This document shows, one piece after another, positions 23,721-28,733 of a stretch of DNA of 28,733 nt. Below the pieces are notes generated by a model, which saw only the letters and a list, made by a program, of their open reading frames with translations, was not told the origin of the DNA and did no database searches. Within the stretch, counting starts at the first letter, position 1. Every line of letters begins with the position of its first letter. The stretch covers positions 1 through 28,733 of the forward strand of contig JBBQIR010000022.1 in the NCBI GenBank assembly GCA_038325105.1. The letters run 5' to 3'. The position numbers and the translations under genes are program-made. This DNA comes from WSXY01 sp038325105 (GTDB lineage Bacteria; Actinomycetota; Coriobacteriia; Anaerosomatales; Anaerosomataceae).

Positions 23721-26087
23721 CTAGCCGATCGCGTGACCCCCGAACCTGTTTCTGAGCGCCGAGAGCACCTGCCCGGTGTACGACGGCGTCTCTTCGGACT
23801 CACGACGCACCGCGAGTGCATCGGAGATGACCCGCGCGTCGACGCCGAGTGCCTCGGCGGCCTTCACGGTCCACTCGCCCTCACCCGTGTGCGCGACGGT
23901 ACCCGAGACGCCCTCAAGATCCTCGCCGAACGCCTCGAACGCCTCTTCGAGCCAGCCGACGAGACGCGATTCGATGACACTTCCGCGGTTGTAGATCTCC
24001 GCTGCGGCGTCAAGGTCGATGCCAAGCGGCGAGCGCTTCATAATCGCGAATCCCTCTGCGAGCGCCTGCATCATGCCGTACTCGATGCCGTTGTGGACCA
24101 TCTTCACGAAGTGACCCGCGCCGTGACCGTCGAAGAACCGGTATCCGTCGCGAACCGACATGTCACGCCACAGGTGCTCGAGTGCATCGAAGTCGGCACG
24201 GACGCCGCCCACCATGAGGCACGCCCCGCTGCGCGCTCCGCCGGGCCCGCCGGATGTGCCGCAGTCGAGGAACCGCAACCCGAGGGCCGTGAGCTTCGGT
24301 GCACGCTCGATCGTCTCGAGGTAGTGCGAGTTCCCGCCATCGATGACGGTGTCGCCGGGCTCGAGGAGACCGGCCAGCCCGCCCTCGCCGAAGAGCACGT
24401 CATCGACCGGCGCGCCCGCCGGCACCATGAGCCACACCGCACGCGGGGGTTCAAGCGTCGCGACCATCTCGGCCAGGCTCGAAACCGCCTCGACTCCCTC
24501 GGCCTCCATCGCCTCGGCCACTGCATGCGTTCGGTTCCAGCCGGCAACGCGCCAGTGGTGATCCACGAGGTTCCGCGCCAGGTTCGCGCCCATCTTGCCG
24601 AGCCCGATAACGCCGATTTCACGACGCGCGTCCGGTGCGGCGACCACATGTTCGCGCGCCCGTGCGACCACATCCGCGGTGTCGGGCGCGTACGTCTCGA
24701 GCGGCACGGCACCGCTTCCCCACGCCTGCGTGAACGGGTCGATGAACGCCCACATGGCGCGGACTTCATCCGTCGCCACAAAGAGCGTCTGATCGCCGGC
24801 GATGGCATCGAGCAAGAGTTTCGCGTACTCCTCGACGTACTGGACCTTCTCTTCCTTCTCGTAGAGGAAGAAGGTGAACTCCCGCATCTCAAGATCGCGC
24901 TCGAAGCCTGGCTTCTTCGCCCAAAACTGAATCTTGATGCTCTCCTCGGGTTCAAGCTGGAACGTCACGCGGTTTTCGTACGGACCGGGCCCGTCGGCAT
25001 CGCACAGACACGCCTCGGGGGCACGGAACACGACCGTGATCTGCTTGAGCGCCTTACCCATCCGCTTGCCGGAGTCCATCGTGACCGGCACGCCGCCCCA
25101 CCGACCGCCATGGAGCGCGAACCGCATCCGGAAGTACGTCTCGGTGTCCGAGTCTTTCTCAACGCCGGCAATCTCGCGGTAGCCGTCGTACTGCGCGCGG
25201 AACGAGTGCGCGGCGATATCGTCGGCAGATGGTGCCCGCAGGTCCTCGAGGAAGCGCACGCGGTTCGCCCTGATGGCTGCCGCCGAGAGATCCGCCGGTC
25301 GCTCCATGAGCACGAGCGCGAGCATCTGGAGCAGGTGGTTCTGACCGACATCCCGCAGCGCACCCACACCGTCGTAGAACGCGCCGCGCTTCTCTACCCC
25401 GAGCGACTCGAGCAGCGTGATGCCAATGCGGTCGATCGACCCGGCGTCCCACGACGGCTCGAAGAGCGCGTTGCTGAAGCGGAACGACATGATGCCCTGC
25501 AGCATCTCTTTCGCGAGGTAGTGGTCGATCCGGTACACCTGCTCCTCGTCAAAGAGACTGCCGAGGAGTTCATCGAGCGCCTGCGCCGTGGCGCCGTCCT
25601 TGCCAAACGGCTTCTCCACGAGCACGCGCGTCCAGCCGGTGTCGTCGCTACAACCCTTCGACAGCCCGCTTGCCGAGAGACGCTCGAAGATCACACGGTA
25701 GTTCTCGGGCGGTACAGCGAGGTAGTAGAGCTTGCTTGAGCACAGGCCCCAGCCGTCGTCGATCGCCTGCACGCCGTCTGCGAGCGCCGCGTATGCCCCG
25801 ACGTCGTCGAAGGTACCGCGCTGATACGTGAACATCTCGAGAAACGCCTCGCGCGCCGGGCCGACAGGAGCAATGCCCTCGTACGCCTCGAGGATGGTGC
25901 GCACGTGTGCGCGGAGGTCTTCGTCGCTCCAGTCGCGCCGGGAAAAGCCTATGACGCGGAACCGCTCGGGAAGGCGGCCCTTAACCTGGAGGTATGCAAG
26001 TGAGGGAACGATCTTGCGCGCCATCAGGTCGCCGGTAGCGCCGAAGACGGTCAGAATCGTGGGACTATTGCTCTCGGGTGCGGTCAC
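23721..26087 (-). CDS. zwf-gnd: Fused glucose-6-phosphate dehydrogenase/6-phosphogluconate dehydrogenase
   Basis: One 788-residue frame encodes two full enzymes. Residues 1-480 are glucose-6-phosphate 1-dehydrogenase: GATGDLMARK (16-25), EKPFGK (158-163), RIDHYLAKE (186-194, His189) and NHLLQ (His251). Residues 490-788 are a short (GndA-type) decarboxylating 6-phosphogluconate dehydrogenase: IGVIGLGKMGANLARNL (491-507), DGGNSHY (583-589), GTSGGPGGARSG and KMVHNGIEYGMMQ with Lys662, ending FGGHAIG. No stop or frameshift lies between them; the linker is only about 20 residues. The GTG at 26087 follows AAGGAG; the start at 26162 adds an unconserved tail. The protein would run steps 1 and 3 of the oxidative pentose phosphate pathway. 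No 6-phosphogluconolactonase gene is in the window. Confidence 0.93.
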   Translation of the reverse strand: MTAPESNSPTILTVFGATGDLMARKIVPSLAYLQVKGRLPERFRVIGFSRRDWSDEDLRAHVRTILEAYEGIAPVGPAREAFLEMFTYQRGTFDDVGAYAALADGVQAIDDGWGLCSSKLYYLAVPPENYRVIFERLSASGLSKGCSDDTGWTRVLVEKPFGKDGATAQALDELLGSLFDEEQVYRIDHYLAKEMLQGIMSFRFSNALFEPSWDAGSIDRIGITLLESLGVEKRGAFYDGVGALRDVGQNHLLQMLALVLMERPADLSAAAIRANRVRFLEDLRAPSADDIAAHSFRAQYDGYREIAGVEKDSDTETYFRMRFALHGGRWGGVPVTMDSGKRMGKALKQITVVFRAPEACLCDADGPGPYENRVTFQLEPEESIKIQFWAKKPGFERDLEMREFTFFLYEKEEKVQYVEEYAKLLLDAIAGDQTLFVATDEVRAMWAFIDPFTQAWGSGAVPLETYAPDTADVVARAREHVVAAPDARREIGVIGLGKMGANLARNLVDHHWRVAGWNRTHAVAEAMEAEGVEAVSSLAEMVATLEPPRAVWLMVPAGAPVDDVLFGEGGLAGLLEPGDTVIDGGNSHYLETIERAPKLTALGLRFLDCGTSGGPGGARSGACLMVGGVRADFDALEHLWRDMSVRDGYRFFDGHGAGHFVKMVHNGIEYGMMQALAEGFAIMKRSPLGIDLDAAAEIYNRGSVIESRLVGWLEEAFEAFGEDLEGVSGTVAHTGEGEWTVKAAEALGVDARVISDALAVRRESEETPSYTGQVLSALRNRFGGHAIG

Positions 26088-26287
26088 GGAGTCGGCTCCT
26101 TGGGGTCGGTGAGCGTACAGAAGGGTTTGTTCCCTTTCGCAGGGCCGGGCCGGTCCTGACACACCGTCCGACTGCGCTTGGGCGCGTCAATGGGCACTAT
26201 CGCCCCTGGTAATCGTAGGTATTTTCTGGACTTGGCGCGTTTTCAGGAATACGCTTGCCGCATCCATCATCCGGGGGAGGAGATGTC

Positions 26288-27256
26288 ATGAAGTGCTCGG
26301 CATGTGGTGCTGAGAACCCTGACGGCAAGGAATTCTGTGGTGATTGCGGTGCCGACCTGACGCCCGATTCACCGCCTGTCGTCCCTGAGAACGTCGAGGT
26401 ACCCTCGCCCGCCCCTGAAGTGGTTGCCGCTCCGACACCTGTAGCCGCACCGCAGCCGGTCGCGGCCTATGCCGCTCCCGCCCCTCAGTACGCAGCGACT
26501 CCTGCGGCGGCCCCGAAGAAGAAGCTCACCGGGCCGATCGTCGCGATCGCGGCGGGTCTGGTGTTGCTGCTTCTGCTCAGCTGTTGCATCGGTGGATTCC
26601 TGCTCTTCAAGAAGAAGCCGGTCAAGACGGAAAAGACCGAGACAAAGACCGAGATCGTGGTCAAACCGGAGATTGGTCGAGGCGAGATCGTCATCAGCAA
26701 GGAGAAGGGCTTCTCGACGGCAATGGACGCGCTCTCAGACGTCGCGGAGCAGTTTTACCAGGGCAAAGACTGGTGGTACGTCGCACTGAACGAAGCAGAC
26801 GATCGAGTTGAGTACTACATCACGCCCGATGAGACGACGTACGACAAGGGTGTCGTTATCGAGCTGAAAGAGGGCGAGTGGTTCTCGACCGACATCTACA
26901 CCGTGGACATGAGCAAGGTCAAGGTTCAAGAGGATCCGCCCGCGAATACCGACGATCTCACTCCCGAAGAATGGGCAGCGTGGTCGGTCAACGAGTTCAT
27001 GATCGCTATCCAGGAGGGCCGCGTGGACGATGCGCGGGACCTCGCCGCTCCCCCGCTTTCCGAGTCCGACCTCAGCCAGATCCCTGGCGATTGGACCGAC
27101 ATCGAGTATCTTGGCGCCGAAGCCGGCGAGACCGGCGACGTCGCGGTGGTCTTCACGATCACGTGGGCGGATGGAACCAAAGAGAATGCCGGAGCTGTGG
27201 TGGTTCCTGAGGGCGACGGCTGGTACGTGTCCCAGCTTGGTTCGCTCGACGATTAG
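26288..27256 (+). CDS. Zinc-ribbon membrane protein
   Basis: The 322-residue protein from the ATG at 26288 (GGGGGAGGAG upstream; an in-frame start at 26255 is rejected) has an N-terminal zinc ribbon (CSACGA and CGDCGA, residues 3-22). A long Pro/Ala-rich linker, a membrane helix (PIVAIAAGLVLLLLLSCCIGGFLLF, about 84-108) followed by KKK, and an outside domain of about 210 residues with acidic, strand-rich character follow. The last half (from about residue 225) resembles a lumazine- or Cyclophilin-free DUF4878-like stress domain only loosely, so I give no family. It is divergent from zwf-gnd and 68 bases upstream of the HtrA gene. Confidence 0.82.
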   Translation: MKCSACGAENPDGKEFCGDCGADLTPDSPPVVPENVEVPSPAPEVVAAPTPVAAPQPVAAYAAPAPQYAATPAAAPKKKLTGPIVAIAAGLVLLLLLSCCIGGFLLFKKKPVKTEKTETKTEIVVKPEIGRGEIVISKEKGFSTAMDALSDVAEQFYQGKDWWYVALNEADDRVEYYITPDETTYDKGVVIELKEGEWFSTDIYTVDMSKVKVQEDPPANTDDLTPEEWAAWSVNEFMIAIQEGRVDDARDLAAPPLSESDLSQIPGDWTDIEYLGAEAGETGDVAVVFTITWADGTKENAGAVVVPEGDGWYVSQLGSLDD

Positions 27257-27324
27257 CTACATCCGATCGCTTTCGACTGCCCCGTCGTCGATTCGCCGGG
27301 GGACAGATTAGAGGGGGTTACTGT

Positions 27325-28521
27325 ATGGTCGACAATCCCACACCGGGTCAGCAGCCATCGAGCACTAGAGGTGCCGGAGTACTGCCTATGGTTCTCGCCG
27401 CATTAGGAGGCGGTGTCGCCGCCGCCGTCCTGCTCTCGCTCATCCTTGCGGTGTTCGGGGTATTCGGTGGCAACGGCAACGAGGTCTTCCTACCGCCGCC
27501 CGAAGGGTGGGTCAGCGCAGACTTCGCAAAATCCGCCGCCGATGTCGCGGCTCCTTCGGTGGTGTCACTTATCGCCGGAACCGAACTCGTGGACCCAAAG
27601 ACCGGCTACGCTACCTCTTCGCCCGAATCGACCGGCAGCGGCGTGATCATCAGCGCTGACGGCTACATCGTGACGAACAACCATGTTGTGACGAAGTCCG
27701 ACCTCAAGACACCCGTGGATGAGGTGTTGGTGCAGCTCGGCGCAGAAAACGTACCCGCACGCATCGTGGGCCGGGACGCCCTCAACGATATCGCAGTCAT
27801 CAAGATCGAGCGCACGGGACTCGACCCGATCGACATCGGCTCCTCCGAGGAGCTCAAGGCGGGCGACCCGATCGTGGTCATCGGGAACCCCAAGGGGATC
27901 GGTCTCTCGGTCTCGTCCGGCATCGTCTCCGCCACCGGGCGTACGTTCGGACAGGAACTGTACACACGCCAGTCGGGGGGCCCCGGAGAACTTGCGCAGT
28001 TGGCCACCGCGATACAGGTCGACGCGATGGTCAACCATGGCAACTCTGGTGGAGCGCTCGTGAACACAAAGGGCGAATGGGTGGGAATTCCCTCGGCCGG
28101 TCTTGGCGGATACGAAGATACCCAGGGTCTCAACTTCTGCATCCCGATCGGGCTGGCTAAGGGAATCATCGAGGATCTCATCGCGACGGGTCGGGCATAT
28201 CACCCGTACCTCGGGGCCAACACCCAGACGATCGATCTGGTGATCGCGGACCTGTACGACTTGCCCGCGGAGCAAGGCGCCATCGTCGACACCGTCGACC
28301 CAGGATCGCCTGCGGAGAAGGCCGGCCTGCAGCCGACCGACATCATCGTCGAGGTCGATGGCAAGGGAATCCAAACGCAGCTCGATCTTGCCGGGACGAT
28401 CAACTCAAAGGACATCGGCCAGAAGGTCAAACTGGTCGTCTGGCGGCTCGATCAGAACACGCAGAAATGGACCGAGCAAGAAGTCACGGTCGCGTTGATC
28501 GAGATACCGTCAGATCGCTAG
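27325..28521 (+). CDS. HtrA/DegP-like serine protease with PDZ domain
   Basis: The 398-residue protein has a short cytoplasmic tail, a membrane helix (about residues 20-48), a trypsin-like domain with the triad His120 (NNHVV), Asp155 (DALNDIAVI) and Ser241 (GNSGGAL), and a C-terminal PDZ domain (about 300-390: IVDTVDPGSPAEKAGLQPTDIIVEVDGKGI). This is the layout of actinobacterial and Gram-positive HtrA proteases, anchored with the protease outside the membrane for quality control of exported proteins. AGAGGGGG precedes the ATG. It follows a zinc-ribbon membrane protein in the same direction and is closed by a strong hairpin. Confidence 0.94.
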   Translation: MVDNPTPGQQPSSTRGAGVLPMVLAALGGGVAAAVLLSLILAVFGVFGGNGNEVFLPPPEGWVSADFAKSAADVAAPSVVSLIAGTELVDPKTGYATSSPESTGSGVIISADGYIVTNNHVVTKSDLKTPVDEVLVQLGAENVPARIVGRDALNDIAVIKIERTGLDPIDIGSSEELKAGDPIVVIGNPKGIGLSVSSGIVSATGRTFGQELYTRQSGGPGELAQLATAIQVDAMVNHGNSGGALVNTKGEWVGIPSAGLGGYEDTQGLNFCIPIGLAKGIIEDLIATGRAYHPYLGANTQTIDLVIADLYDLPAEQGAIVDTVDPGSPAEKAGLQPTDIIVEVDGKGIQTQLDLAGTINSKDIGQKVKLVVWRLDQNTQKWTEQEVTVALIEIPSDR

Positions 28522-28540
28522 TCCCTGCTGACGCACGCAA

Positions 28541-28569
28541 GCGCCGCCATCCATGCGGGATGGCGGCGC
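28541..28569 (+). terminator. Terminator-like hairpin after HtrA
   Basis: GCGCCGCCATCC and GGATGGCGGCGC form a perfect 12-pair stem with a five-base loop, 19 bases beyond the HtrA stop. The following TGCTGTCTCCT is a poor T tract. It could serve both strands, as a gene tail enters from the right edge. Confidence 0.65.
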
Positions 28570-28690
28570 TGCTGTCTCCTAAGTCGACGATCGCTAGCGC
28601 GACTTTCCTGGCTCTGCGCTCAGGGGTGTGGATAACCGCAGCTCCCAGGGGGTGAATCGACTTCTTCTCTGTATTACCTAACTGGGCTGC

Positions 28691-28733
28691 TCAGCGAGTC
28701 GGGGCGAAGGCGTCAAGCCCGAACAGGTCGAAG
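28691..28733 (-). CDS. Possible C-terminal end of a gene entering from the right edge
   Basis: On the minus strand the last 43 bases read FDLFGLDAFAPTR and then TGA at 28691-28693. The residue pattern looks like a protein tail and the frame is open to the edge. With only 14 codons visible this is weak. The interval 28570-28690 shows no other gene. Confidence 0.35.
   Translation of the reverse strand, partial: FDLFGLDAFAPTR

Noticed and set aside
23733..25739. Plus-strand open frame of 668 codons
   Set aside because: Exact antisense of the zwf-gnd fusion; Arg/His/Glu-rich with no recognisable motif, a common effect of GC-rich coding DNA.

Overview
The window is GC-rich, densely coded bacterial DNA with frequent GTG and TTG starts, four-base stop/start overlaps and encoded CCA ends on all five tRNA genes. 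Gene content (zinc-ribbon membrane proteins, HtrA, slipin, a glucose-6-phosphate dehydrogenase/6-phosphogluconate dehydrogenase fusion, no outer-membrane genes) suggests an actinobacterial lineage, perhaps a Coriobacteriia-like environmental organism. That placement is inference; there is no rRNA marker here.

Layout. 1-2759: a secreted/membrane protein cut by the left edge, a zinc-ribbon membrane protein, and a divergent membrane protein with a PH-like tail. 2826-3999: a mobile-mystery-type mmpA/mmpB (Xre regulator/Fic) pair with an AT-rich control region carrying three phased direct repeats. 4144-7897: hotdog thioesterase, isoprenylcysteine methyltransferase-like protein, a decayed ArsP-type permease and two PLP enzymes. 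8098-11248: three tRNA-Ser genes, a lipoprotein, a zinc-ribbon/PH-like protein, two small unknown genes and tadA. 11413-13432: an NmrA-type double-domain oxidoreductase with its MarR regulator and a striking inverted-repeat operator. 13456-18321: a six-gene minus-strand unit, slipin-tdh-kbl-ridA-radical SAM-small Tat lipoprotein. 18497-18748: tRNA-Ser(GCT) and tRNA-Arg(ACG). 18884-23714: SIMPL lipoprotein, unknown membrane protein, NOL-like SDR and a PEGA/beta-propeller membrane protein. 23721-26087: the zwf-gnd fusion. 26288-28521: a zinc-ribbon membrane protein and an HtrA protease, followed by a terminator and the tail of a gene that enters from the right edge.

How the genes work together. 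Threonine dehydrogenase and 2-amino-3-ketobutyrate CoA ligase convert threonine to glycine and acetyl-CoA, with RidA likely clearing reactive enamine/imine by-products. The same transcript ends in a radical SAM/SPASM enzyme and an 89-residue Tat-exported lipoprotein with three YGPxP motifs. I read this pair as a maturase and its substrate, a member or relative of the rSAM/lipoprotein systems known from Bacteroidetes, and it is the best candidate for an undescribed system in the window. The four tRNA-Ser genes together cover all six serine codons, and TadA is the enzyme needed to make the tRNA-Arg(ACG) encoded here functional.
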